Shown: piece by piece, positions 15,304 through 24,300 of the stretch
How positions within the stretch are numbered: position 1 is the first letter of the stretch
Layout of the letters: each line of letters starts with the position of its first letter
Assembly (NCBI RefSeq): GCF_018835585.1
Contig: NZ_JAHGVE010000023.1
Span: forward strand, 17,599 to 81,598
Direction: 5' to 3'
Origin: Pelorhabdus rhamnosifermentans
Lineage (GTDB): Bacteria > Bacillota > Negativicutes > UMGS1260
DNA length: 64,000 bases
Notes under the pieces: model-generated
Databases searched by the model: none
Told to the model about the DNA's origin: nothing
The model's input: the letters and a program-made list of their open reading frames with translations, nothing else
Program-made: the position numbers and the translations under genes

Positions 15304-16032
15304 ATGACAAAAATTAATAGGCGAAATTTTATTCCCGCGTATTATCAACTTGCTGACGATATTAAGCGCCAAATTGAAATAGGTAAGCTAAAAGACGGGG
15401 ATATGATTTCGACTGAAGAACAACTTGGTGAACTCTACGGTATCAGTCGGATGACTGTACGACACGGACTGTCTTTATTAGCCGAAGCCGGATTGATCGA
15501 AACCATAAAGGGAAAGGGGACTTTTGTTCACCCCCCCAGGTTGAACCAATTCCTGATCGATTTACCCAGTACGGCTGATCGTTCAGAACAATATCGGTAT
15601 AAGTTACTGGAAGTTAAATTTGTTCGCGACAATAATAATCGCTATGTTCAAGAACTGGGGCTTGCGCCCAACGCTAAAGTCATCCTGTTGAAGCGTATTT
15701 TGTATAAGAACGATATTCCAGTGGCTATTGAAAACAAATACCTGTCCTATTTGCGAGGTACGCCACTACTTGAGGTCCAACTGGAATACGCCGATTTTCC
15801 GGAAGTAGTAGCTAAGCATCAAGAGACTGTGCCAGTACGAAATGAAATGATAATCACAGTCGATGTCATAACTCCCGACCAGGCCGAATTGTTGCAGATT
15901 GAACCAAATGTCCCGGCCCTGATGATCAAGCAGGTGATTTATTCCAAGGATGACAAGCCCCTCGGAATATCGCATATGGTTTGTAATAAAGACCGGTTTC
16001 AACTTAAGGCGACATCCTATCCTCATTTCTGA
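15304..16032 (+). CDS. GntR-family regulator, HutC subfamily (UTRA domain)
   Basis: Transcription factor of about 242 residues. The N-terminal winged helix (YYQLADDIKRQIEIGKL..., GISRMTVRHGLSLLAEAGLI, GKGTFV) is a classical GntR DNA-binding domain. The rest, with the VILLKRILYKNDIPVAIEN and ALMIKQVIYSKDDKPLG strands, is a UTRA effector-binding domain of the HutC subfamily. ATG 15304 is preferred over TTG 15301, with GAGG (15293-15296) 7 bases upstream. Four related GTATATAC-like sites lie before C1-metabolism genes in this window, including its own promoter, so it is a candidate local regulator of the methyl branch. The effector is unknown. Confidence 0.88.
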   Translation: MTKINRRNFIPAYYQLADDIKRQIEIGKLKDGDMISTEEQLGELYGISRMTVRHGLSLLAEAGLIETIKGKGTFVHPPRLNQFLIDLPSTADRSEQYRYKLLEVKFVRDNNNRYVQELGLAPNAKVILLKRILYKNDIPVAIENKYLSYLRGTPLLEVQLEYADFPEVVAKHQETVPVRNEMIITVDVITPDQAELLQIEPNVPALMIKQVIYSKDDKPLGISHMVCNKDRFQLKATSYPHF

Positions 16033-16103
16033 GGGACCGGTAGTTATAGCTGGCCAGAGTCTGTGAAATGAACTGCTGGCGATCAAGGAGATAGGTTAAA
16101 AAT

Positions 16104-16133
16104 AGCGGATAGACTCCTAGCAGTCTATCCGCT
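16104..16133. repeat. Inverted repeat after gntR
   Basis: Perfect 12-bp arms AGCGGATAGACT (16104-16115) and AGTCTATCCGCT (16122-16133) with a 6-base loop. The right side is followed by A rather than T residues, so as a terminator it would suit leftward better than rightward transcription. Confidence 0.6.
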
Positions 16134-16212
16134 AAAATAATTCGAGAAATCAATATTGAGAAAGGGTACTTTTTTGCTTTTCTCTAGAATATTAATGATT
16201 TATCAGCAAATG

Positions 16213-16260
16213 TTAAAAAAAATTCAAAAAATAATATATATCTTAGCAGGAATTCAAAAA
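16213..16260 (+). repeat. AT-rich GCAGGAATTCAAAAA element, copy before the MetVF/Hdr operon
   Basis: Partner of the element at 40871-40918. Here the operator palindrome follows about 77 bases later; in the acs copy it follows about 16 bases later. Confidence 0.6.
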
Positions 16261-16336
16261 TAATTAAAGAACAACTTATATATATGGTTGTATAATAATG
16301 GAAATGATTAGTTAGAAGTTTTTTTATTAAATATTA

Positions 16337-16348
16337 ATGTATATACAT
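16337..16348 (+). promoter_or_regulatory. GntR/HutC-type operator before the MetVF/Hdr operon
   Basis: The palindrome ATGTATATACAT contains GTATATAC (16339-16346). The following sequence (TAGATTAT...GTAATCAG) is shared with the acs operon site at 40934, and a TATAAT at 16355-16360 could be the -10 box. Confidence 0.55.
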
Positions 16349-16733
16349 CTAGATTATAATCGTAATCAGATATTCTTATAGAAAACAGCCAGCATTAAAA
16401 AGTAAATACTCGTGCCATGAAGGCAATTGTTTTGGCTAGTGATTCTCACTATGCTAATCTTCTTATTTCCCACAGGTGATCGACCCGTAACGATTTTGCC
16501 GGAGATCGCTAAATTGGCGTATGTAGTTTTAAACGATTATGAGTGCTCATTTCTATTTCGGGGGTTGATCTAGAAAACTAAATACGTTTGCCCTGAAAAA
16601 GCACAGAAAATTCAATAAAATACCGCATTGAAAAGTAATAACAATATATTCGCAGCCTTGGGAACTGATGTAATTTATTTATCCTTTTCATGGAGTAATC
16701 ACAGAATTAAACGATTATCTGGGAGGTGAAAAG

Positions 16734-17738
16734 ATGGGTTCTGTTTTAGTAATTGGCGGTGGTTTGGCGGGATGTACCGCAGCGATTGAGTTAGCAGAAA
16801 ACAACAGAGAGGTTATTATTGTGGAAAAGTCCGCTGCAATAGGGGGGGCTGTCCGATATTACGGTTGTTTAGCTACAGATCGCTGCAATCATTGTGGGCT
16901 TTGTCTTGTCGGTGAGTTATGGAAACGGGTAGAGGAGCATGAGAATATAACAATTTTAAATAATTCGCAAATAAAAGACATTCTTGGGACCAAAGGCAGT
17001 TATAAAGCTGTTCTTAAAAGCGAGAAAGGCATAGAAAGGGTTTGTGATATTGCAGCAGTTATTGTTTCGATAGGATTTGATCAGGTTGATGCAAAATTGA
17101 CTGGAAGCTTTGAATCAGGAGATTTCAATAATGTATTTACTGGCAAACAGATGGATCAACTCTGTGCCAATCGGAGCAGGGACGGTCTATTTAAACAAGC
17201 TCCTCACAGCGTTGCCTTTATACAGTGCTATGGCTCAAGAGATATAAAACAGAAAGCAGCCTATTGTTCGAGAGTATGCTGTAATTATTCAACAAAAGTT
17301 GCTAAGGTATTGAAAAACTATTATCCGGAAGTCCGAATTGTATTTTTTTACATGGACTTACAGCAAGTTGAAAAGGGGGAATATTTCGAAAGCTTGTCAA
17401 AACTGGGTATTGAATTTATTAGATGTCGACCCGTGCGGTTTAAACCCAACAGTCCTGGAACTATTATATATGAAAGACCGGGCTTTAAGGGAATTATTGA
17501 GGAGAAATTTGATTTTATCGTGTTATCTGAGGGAATACATCCGTCAAGCGATGCCGATATGATTGCGGAAATCTGTAATTTGGGTTTGGATGGAGCCGGA
17601 TTTTTAAAATATATAGCAAGTGGCGATACAACAGGAATCTATATCACCGGTTGCGCATCAGGACCAAAGAAGATTGAAGAATCTTATGCGGATGCTTTAC
17701 AGACGGCAAGAGAAATCGTTGCGGCAGTGACTACCTAA
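16734..17738 (+). CDS. HdrA-like FAD oxidoreductase, short form
   Basis: FAD-binding subunit related to heterodisulfide reductase HdrA, 334 residues. The GGGLAGCTAAIEL dinucleotide-fold motif is at about residues 8-20. A cysteine cluster, CNHCGLC, stands where HdrA normally has its inserted Fe-S site, and the HdrA hallmark FIQCYGSRD...YCSRVCCNYS is near residues 164-188. It lacks the C-terminal ferredoxin domains; these are on the next gene, so HdrA looks split in two. GGGAGGTG precedes the ATG. It opens a long operon with metV, metF and Flx-like genes. Its likely role is passing electrons, perhaps by flavin-based bifurcation, in methylene-THF reduction; this is inference. Confidence 0.82.
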   Translation: MGSVLVIGGGLAGCTAAIELAENNREVIIVEKSAAIGGAVRYYGCLATDRCNHCGLCLVGELWKRVEEHENITILNNSQIKDILGTKGSYKAVLKSEKGIERVCDIAAVIVSIGFDQVDAKLTGSFESGDFNNVFTGKQMDQLCANRSRDGLFKQAPHSVAFIQCYGSRDIKQKAAYCSRVCCNYSTKVAKVLKNYYPEVRIVFFYMDLQQVEKGEYFESLSKLGIEFIRCRPVRFKPNSPGTIIYERPGFKGIIEEKFDFIVLSEGIHPSSDADMIAEICNLGLDGAGFLKYIASGDTTGIYITGCASGPKKIEESYADALQTAREIVAAVTT

Positions 17739-17796
17739 GTAAAATACCATTGAAATTCCGTTTACAATCTAACGAACAAAGTTTATGGAGGATTAT

Positions 17797-19203
17797 ATGA
17801 ACATTGCAATTGTGGGTAAAAGTGGTGTTAATAAACTTTTATATGACCAGTTTCTGGCAGAAGGGTATACACCGATTTTGATAGAGAATGTCAATGAAGT
17901 GGTAGCCTTACATGGCGAAGTTGGGGCTTTTTCAATTTGTACATTACAGGGTACTTTGGAAGTAAGCTGTATTGTCTTTGCCGAACAGGCAAAAACCAGT
18001 AAGTCCTATGGAGAAAATCAGGAAGGACAGACTCCACTCCCTACTATTTCATTGTTAGAAGCGAATTACAATCGACTTTGTGAAAAAAAGAACATGCCGA
18101 TTGTATTTTTAATGGATTATCCAACAGAATCTCCGGCATTCATGACCAGAATTGCAATTGCCAAAGCCCTGAAAATAGCAGGAAAAAGAAGAACTGTAAT
18201 TTATTTAACCCGCTTTGTGAGAACAGCGGAAAAAGGGCTGGAAAACTTATATAGCCAGGCAAGAATTGCCGGGGTTGTCTTTGTCAAGTACAACAAATTT
18301 TCAGCAGAATATAATTGGGAAGCAGATATGTTCACTTTACAGATCTCTGATGGCTATGAAGACTTGACATTAAATACAAGCGCTTTAATTTCCTCAGATA
18401 AGATAATGATCAATGAGAGTATTGATAAGGCCGCCAGCGTACTAAAGCTAAAAAGTGTTCAAGGCGGAGTTATTGACAACAACAGAAGTTTCCTTTTCCC
18501 GGATTATACGAACAGGAAGGGAATCCATGTTTTTAGTTATGCTGACAATGAATTTCAGGGCGAAGAGCTGGCGCTTCGCATTAAGAGTATCGTATCGAAT
18601 GTGAAAAATGACTTTAATCATTTAACAAATCATCCCTATGCGCAAGTGGATCCGACAAAGTGTACTGTCTGTTATACCTGTTACAGAGTCTGTCCACACG
18701 CTGCGATGGTTTTAGACAATGAGATTTCAGCAATGAAAAATCTACAAAATAATTGTTATGCTTGTGGCATCTGTGTTTCGGTTTGCCCGGCAGGCGCAAT
18801 CAGTATTATAAAGAATGATAAAGTGGAAAAAAGTAGTAGTAATAAGACAGGAAAGCTCAAGATATTTTGCTGTGAGAACTCCGGTGAAATTGCTATTCGA
18901 AAGCTATATAACCAGCTTTTGAACGATTTTGAAAGCATTGATATCACAGCGATCGTTTGTGGCGGGGATTTAAGCGCTGCAATGATTTTATCTGCTTTAC
19001 AAGATTATACAAAAGTTTTAGTTGCGGTATGCATTGATGAAGCGTGCCAACATTTTGAGGGAAATCAACGAGCCGTTAAGCAGGTAGAAAGAGTAAAGGG
19101 AATGCTCGATGCTGCCGGAATGGACACGGCAAATATTGAGGTTGTAAAGTTGTCTAATGCCATGCCACAGGTCGTTTTCGATTATATAAGTAGCATGGTT
19201 TGA
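17797..19203 (+). CDS. Ferredoxin-MvhD-like fusion (HdrA C-terminal partner)
   Basis: Iron-sulfur electron-transfer protein of about 468 residues. The first 270 residues resemble an HdrA-type/unknown alpha-beta region. Two [4Fe-4S] motifs follow, CTVCYTCYRVCP and CYACGICVSVCP (about residues 288-335). The C-terminal third resembles MvhD (VCIDEACQHFEGNQRA... against the MvhD GCHPGDCHYxxGN pattern) but lacks the usual CNWC cluster ligands. ATG 17797 is chosen since GGAGG (17787-17791) lies 5 bases upstream; ATG 17785 overlaps that site. Together with the preceding gene it forms one HdrA-MvhD-like unit. Specific partners are inferred from position only. Confidence 0.75.
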   Translation: MNIAIVGKSGVNKLLYDQFLAEGYTPILIENVNEVVALHGEVGAFSICTLQGTLEVSCIVFAEQAKTSKSYGENQEGQTPLPTISLLEANYNRLCEKKNMPIVFLMDYPTESPAFMTRIAIAKALKIAGKRRTVIYLTRFVRTAEKGLENLYSQARIAGVVFVKYNKFSAEYNWEADMFTLQISDGYEDLTLNTSALISSDKIMINESIDKAASVLKLKSVQGGVIDNNRSFLFPDYTNRKGIHVFSYADNEFQGEELALRIKSIVSNVKNDFNHLTNHPYAQVDPTKCTVCYTCYRVCPHAAMVLDNEISAMKNLQNNCYACGICVSVCPAGAISIIKNDKVEKSSSNKTGKLKIFCCENSGEIAIRKLYNQLLNDFESIDITAIVCGGDLSAAMILSALQDYTKVLVAVCIDEACQHFEGNQRAVKQVERVKGMLDAAGMDTANIEVVKLSNAMPQVVFDYISSMV

Positions 19204-19239
19204 GATTGACTATTTTATTTATAGAAGGGGATTGTTACT

Positions 19240-19908
19240 TTGATCATTGCAGAGCAAAAACCTTTTGAAGAAATAATAAAATGGCTGGACGGCTATAAGA
19301 AAGTCTTAATAGCAGGCTGTGGAACCTGTGTAACCGTCTGTATGGCAGGTGGCGAAACAGAAGCATTGAATCTGGCGTCTTTATTGGAATTGGCAGGTAA
19401 AAAGAATAATTCCAATTTGGAAATAACTGTTGTGACACCGAAGCGGCAATGCGATAGGGAGTTTTTGGATGAAATTGCTGCGGCAGTTGACAAGTCGGAA
19501 GTTGTTTTATCTATGGCCTGTGGCGCCGGTATTCAATTTATGGCGGAAAGATTTAGCAGTAAACTTGTACTACCCGCTGTGAATACAAAATTTATTGGTG
19601 TAACACGAGAGATTGGAATCTGGACGGAAATGTGCCAGGGTTGTGGCGAATGTGTACTTGAAAAGACCGGTGGTATTTGTCCGGTAACACGCTGTTCCAA
19701 GAGCCTGTTCAACGGACCATGTGGTGGTTCTTCCGAAGGAAAATGTGAGATTAATTCTGATACTGACTGTGGATGGCAGCTGATTTATAACAAGCTGAAA
19801 GAATTGGGCAGACTTGATAAGCTCAATGAAATAATCGAACCCAAGGACTGGAGCAACAGTCGTGACGGCGGACCACGGAAAATCGTCAGAGAGGACGTCA
19901 TTATTTAG
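19240..19908 (+). CDS. metV: Methylene-THF reductase, zinc subunit MetV
   Basis: Small subunit of the acetogen-type MetVF methylenetetrahydrofolate reductase, 222 residues. The C-terminal cysteine-rich block, CQGCGECVLEKTGGICPVTRC then NGPCGG and GKCEI, ending DCGWQLIYNKLK, is the hallmark of MetV. The N-terminal IAGCGTCVTVCMAGG segment is also conserved. Translation appears to start at TTG 19240, with AAGGGG 9 bases upstream. metF follows within 31 bases. In Moorella and Sporomusa MetV binds MetF and links it to electron-transfer proteins. Confidence 0.9.
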   Translation: MIIAEQKPFEEIIKWLDGYKKVLIAGCGTCVTVCMAGGETEALNLASLLELAGKKNNSNLEITVVTPKRQCDREFLDEIAAAVDKSEVVLSMACGAGIQFMAERFSSKLVLPAVNTKFIGVTREIGIWTEMCQGCGECVLEKTGGICPVTRCSKSLFNGPCGGSSEGKCEINSDTDCGWQLIYNKLKELGRLDKLNEIIEPKDWSNSRDGGPRKIVREDVII

Positions 19909-19938
19909 GGCTAACTAAATAGTGTGGGGGTAATTGGA

Positions 19939-20853
19939 ATGGTGGAAAAAAGTAAGCTACAGAAGATCCTAGAAGCGGGAAAATTTTCGGTAACTGCTGA
20001 AATAGGGCCGCCAGCAAGCGCAGATGCTGATTTCGTAGCAAAAAAAGCTAGAAATCTAAAAGGATTTATTGATGCGGCTAATGTTACGGACAATCAGACG
20101 GCTATTGTAAGAATGTCCAGTATAGCGGCTTCCTGTTTAGCTTTACAGGAAGGGGTGGAACCGGTAGTACAAATGACTTGCAGAGACAGGAATAGACTGG
20201 CGATACAAAGTGATCTATTAGGAGCCTATGCATTAGGGCTAAGAAATTTGTTGTGCTTGTCAGGAGATCATCAATCTTTCGGAAATCATCCCCAATCCAA
20301 AAATGTATATGACATCGACTCCATACAAATGATCCAGGCATTAAAAAAAATGAAAGATGAGAAGGTACTGATTGCCGGTAATTCCACCAAAAAACCTGCT
20401 GAATTCTTTCTTGGGGCTACAGCAAATCCATTTGCCGACCCGGAAGAACTGCAATTTATCAGACTTCAGAAGAAGATAAACGCCGGTGCTCAATTTATCC
20501 AGACCCAGGCTATCTATGATATGGAAAGATTTAAAAAGTGGATGGAAAGAGTCAGGGAAGCCGAACTTCATAAGAAGACTTACATTCTGGCGGGAGTATT
20601 GGTAAATAAATCTCTGAAATCGTTAGAAATGACGAAAAAGGTTGCAGGTATGAGCGTTCCAGATCTGTTTGTCGAGAGAATGGAGGCTGCTTCATCGAAG
20701 GAAGCCGAAGGATTTAAAATAGCACTGGAGTTGATCAGTGAGATAAAAAAAATCGATGGCGTTAGTGGAATTCACATCATGGCAGTCGGGTGGGAAAGTA
20801 TTGTACCTGCGATAGTAGAGAAGGCGGGATTCCTGCCGCGTCCGTTACTATAA
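19939..20853 (+). CDS. metF: Methylenetetrahydrofolate reductase, flavin subunit MetF
   Basis: Reduces 5,10-methylene-THF to 5-methyl-THF, the last step of the methyl branch before AcsE. A TIM-barrel flavoprotein of about 304 residues. The KFSVTAEIGPP start, NVTDNQ, QMTCRDRNR, NLLCLSGDH, LGATANPFADP and FIQTQAIYD segments follow the MetF pattern. ATG 19939 is chosen with GGGGG 8 bases upstream (a GTG at 19924 is less likely). Being next to metV and HdrA/Flx genes rather than an NADH-binding partner alone suggests that reduction is coupled to a larger complex. Confidence 0.93.
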   Translation: MVEKSKLQKILEAGKFSVTAEIGPPASADADFVAKKARNLKGFIDAANVTDNQTAIVRMSSIAASCLALQEGVEPVVQMTCRDRNRLAIQSDLLGAYALGLRNLLCLSGDHQSFGNHPQSKNVYDIDSIQMIQALKKMKDEKVLIAGNSTKKPAEFFLGATANPFADPEELQFIRLQKKINAGAQFIQTQAIYDMERFKKWMERVREAELHKKTYILAGVLVNKSLKSLEMTKKVAGMSVPDLFVERMEAASSKEAEGFKIALELISEIKKIDGVSGIHIMAVGWESIVPAIVEKAGFLPRPLL

Positions 20854-20911
20854 CTGAACAAGGAACTGTAAAAATTGAAATAGGTAATTTTATTGAGAAT
20901 GAGGTGTTATT

Positions 20912-21316
20912 ATGCGGGAGGTCAATTCCCTTGATGCCGATTTTAAAAATCTGATCGCATCAAAACCAGGTGGTGAAAGAGTTAAAAATTGTTTTTTATG
21001 TGGAACCTGTACGGCTGGGTGCCCGGTAAGTAGTTTAGACAGTGCTTATAATCCTAGGGAGATCATGAGTAAAATTTTACTGGGTATGAAAGAGGAAGTA
21101 TTATCTTCCCCAGAAATTTGGCAATGCCAGCAGTGTCATACTTGTGTGGCCCACTGCCCACAGGACGTAAGATTTGCCGATATCGTCAGAGTACTCAGGC
21201 AGATAATGATTGAAGAAGGGTTTGCTGACAAAGAATTACCGGAAAAAATTGAAAAAATTGATACGGATCTCAAAAATATGAGAATTGAAAGAATACGTAA
21301 AATAACGCTAGGGTGA
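20912..21316 (+). CDS. hdrC: HdrC-like iron-sulfur protein
   Basis: A 134-residue protein related to heterodisulfide reductase subunit C. Two [4Fe-4S] motifs, CFLCGTCTAGCP (about residues 26-37) and CQQCHTCVAHCP (about 70-81), are joined by a helical segment, followed by a long helical tail. There is no HdrB gene next to it or elsewhere in the window, so the usual HdrBC active pair is incomplete. It stands between metF and the fused HdrA gene and probably relays electrons between them. Confidence 0.85.
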   Translation: MREVNSLDADFKNLIASKPGGERVKNCFLCGTCTAGCPVSSLDSAYNPREIMSKILLGMKEEVLSSPEIWQCQQCHTCVAHCPQDVRFADIVRVLRQIMIEEGFADKELPEKIEKIDTDLKNMRIERIRKITLG

Positions 21317-21389
21317 CCTGCCGCGCTGGGGCGATAACGACAGCTATTTGGGTCCGGCGCAAAGAAATGATCTTTAACTGGAGGTCAAT

Positions 21390-24300
21390 ATGAAAAAACC
21401 TGTTCTTGTATTAGGAGGAGGTATTGCCGGAATTCAGGCATCATCCGATCTGGCAGAGATGGGGGTACCGGTTTTTATAGTTGAAAGTACGCCAAGTATT
21501 GGTGGCAGAATGGCTCAACTTGATAAGACATTTCCCACAAATGATTGTTCAGCTTGCATTTTGGCTCCGAAAGTTACGGCATGTTATAATCACCCCCTGA
21601 TTAAAACTTTCACGTGGAGCGAATTGCTGGAAATCAAGGGGGAGGCACCCAATTTTACAGCCATAATTAAACAAAAGCCGCGCTATATTGATGAAGATTC
21701 CTGTAAGGGGTGTAATGACTGTACTTTGGTATGTCCGATCGAAGCAAAAAGTGAGTTCGATATGGGTATCGGCAAGCGACATGCCATTTATAAGCCTTTT
21801 GCGCAGGCAGTACCAAACAAAGTAGTCATTGATAAAAAGGGTACTTCTCCGTGTAAATATGCTTGTCCGGCCCATATCGATGCCCACGGCTATGTGACAC
21901 TGATTGGACAAGGCAGAAATGAAGAAGCACTTGAAGTAGTGCGGCGGACCACTCCTTTCGCGGGAGTATTGGGAAGAGTTTGTTTTCACCCTTGTGAGAA
22001 TCATTGCAACAGACAATATGTGGATGATTCACTATCCATCGCTTCATTAAAACGTTTTGCCGCAGATTACGAGATTCAGCAGGAAATCATGCCGAAGCTT
22101 GAAGTGAACGAAAACAGGAAAGACAAAAAAGTTGCGATCATCGGTTCAGGTCCGACCGGATTGAACTGTGCTTATCAACTGGCGTTAATGGGCTACTCTG
22201 TTACAATATTTGAAGCACTTTCACAGCCTGGCGGCATGTTAAAAGTTGGTATTCCTGATTATCGGCTAAATAAGAAGATACTTACCAGAGAGATACAGAT
22301 TATTAAAAATTTGGGAGTTGAAATTAAGTGCAATACGCCGATATCTGAGGATTTAACCTTTGAAGATCTGAGAAAACAAGGCTATCAGGCATTTTTCCTG
22401 GGTATTGGAGCCCATAAGAATATGAGGTTAAATATTCCAGGCGAAGACTCGCCGGCGGTTGTATCCAGCGTGGAATTTTTACGGAAGCTTAATCTTGGGC
22501 AGTCAATCAAGTTAGGCAGGAAGGTATTCGTTATCGGCGGGGGAAATGTGGCGATGGATGCGGCGCGGTCCGCCATACGTCTGGGATGTGATGTTACAGT
22601 CTTATATCGAAGGACGGAACAGGAATTGCCTGCCAGCGTATGGGAAGTCGAACATGCTAAGGCTGAAGGCGTTAAGTTTAAATTCCTTACGGCGCCTGTT
22701 GAGTTACTTCGGGATGAAAAAAATGCGGTATTTTTGAAGTGTGAAAAAAATCGTCTTGGGCAGCTTGATACCAGCGGGCGAAGACACCCGGAAAAGATAC
22801 CGGGTTCAGAGTATCTTATTGCAGCGGATACAATTATTACTGCCATCGGACAGACTGTGGAAACGGAATTAATTGTTGCTGCGGGTATTTCCTGTTTTGA
22901 TCAAAAGGGCCGAATTATTTGTGATGCTTCAACGATGCGTACGAATGCAAAGGATATTTTTGCTGGCGGCGATGCAGTTACCGGCCCGGCTTCCATGATT
23001 GAAGCGGTAGCTGCAGGTAATAAAGCGGCAAAAAGCATCTATAATTTTTTGGAAGGCGAAAGTATTCCGATTGAACCTTTCTTGCTCCCCGAAACACCTA
23101 TTGAGAAAGTCAATTTCGCCCGGCTCAATAAACAAGTCCGTGCTAGTATGCCTTTGCTTGATATGAACAAAAGAGTAACCACTTTTGATGAGGTGGAATT
23201 AGGCTACACGGAGGAACAGGCAGTAAAAGAAGCCTTACGCTGTGTTGATTGCTCCATTTGTTGTGAATGTAGAGCCTGTGAAAAAGCTTGTCAGTCAAAA
23301 GCGGTTTGCCATGAGCAAACCGAAGAAATTATTGAATTAGCGGTAAGTTCGGTCATTTGGGCGAATGGTTTTGATGTTTCAAATAAAATTCCGGTAGAAT
23401 TGGGTTATACCCGCTATGAAGATGTAGTAACAAGTATGGAATATGAGCGAATTCTATCGGCGTCAGGACCTTTTCAGGGACATGTGCAAAGGCCGTCTGA
23501 TCACAAAGTCCCAAAGCGTATTGCTTTTATACAGTGTGTTGGCTCACGGGACAGTCAATGTGACAGCGATTATTGCTCTGCAGTATGCTGTATGTATGCG
23601 GTAAAGGAAGCGCAGATTACCAAAGAACATTTGCCTTCAGTTGAAGATATCGATATTTACTATATGGATATGAGAGCCTATGGCAAAGACTTTGATAAGT
23701 ATATTAACTCAGCTAAAAATAAATACGGCATAAAATTTATTCGAAGCAGGGTCGGTGGCGTATTACGCGATGATGATACAGGAAAGCTTATTCTAAAATA
23801 TTGTGAAGAGAGCGGCGGGGCTGTAACAGCAGAATATGACATGATTGTCTTATCGGTCGGGTTAAGCCCCAAACAGGAAATTCAGTCCTTATTGGCAAAA
23901 AACGCTATCAAGACCGATAAATTCGGCTTTATTTGGGTCAATGAAATGAAAACGCCTAACACTTCCAAGCACGGGATGTTGGCGTGCGGCGCGGCAGCAG
24001 GGCCTAAGGATATTCCTGAAACGGTGGTGGAAGCAAGCGCAGCCGCTTCCGAAGCTGCCAAGATTGCCGGGCGATGTGAGGTGAAACAAAAGGATTATAA
24101 CAAGTTCTTTTTGGAACCAGAAGAACCGGTTTTCCGGGATGTTTCCAAAGAAGCCATCCGGATCGGGGTATTTATTTGTCACTGCGGTATCAATATCGGT
24201 GGATATTTAAATGTAGACAACGTTGTAGAATATGCTGAAACGCTTCCTTTTGTAGCCTATGCCGGCCAAAATTTATATACTTGCTCGGTCGATGCTCAAA

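Larger units (their letters stand above)
16033..16733. other. 700-bp intergenic region before the MetVF/Hdr operon
   Basis: Contains an inverted repeat (16104-16133), an AT-rich block with GCAGGAATTCAAAAA (16213-16260) shared with the acs operon promoter region, a GTATATAC operator (16339-16346) and AT-rich promoter-like sequence. Bases 16418-16574 can be read as two short open stretches in different frames (20 codons from ATG 16418, then an uninterrupted 32-codon stretch ending in TAG) that resemble decayed coding sequence but match nothing I recognise. No intact gene is seen. Confidence 0.5.

Noticed and set aside
22385..22846. 153-codon - strand frame inside the HdrA fusion
   Set aside because: Composition mirrors the coding strand; no ribosome-binding site and no protein family features.
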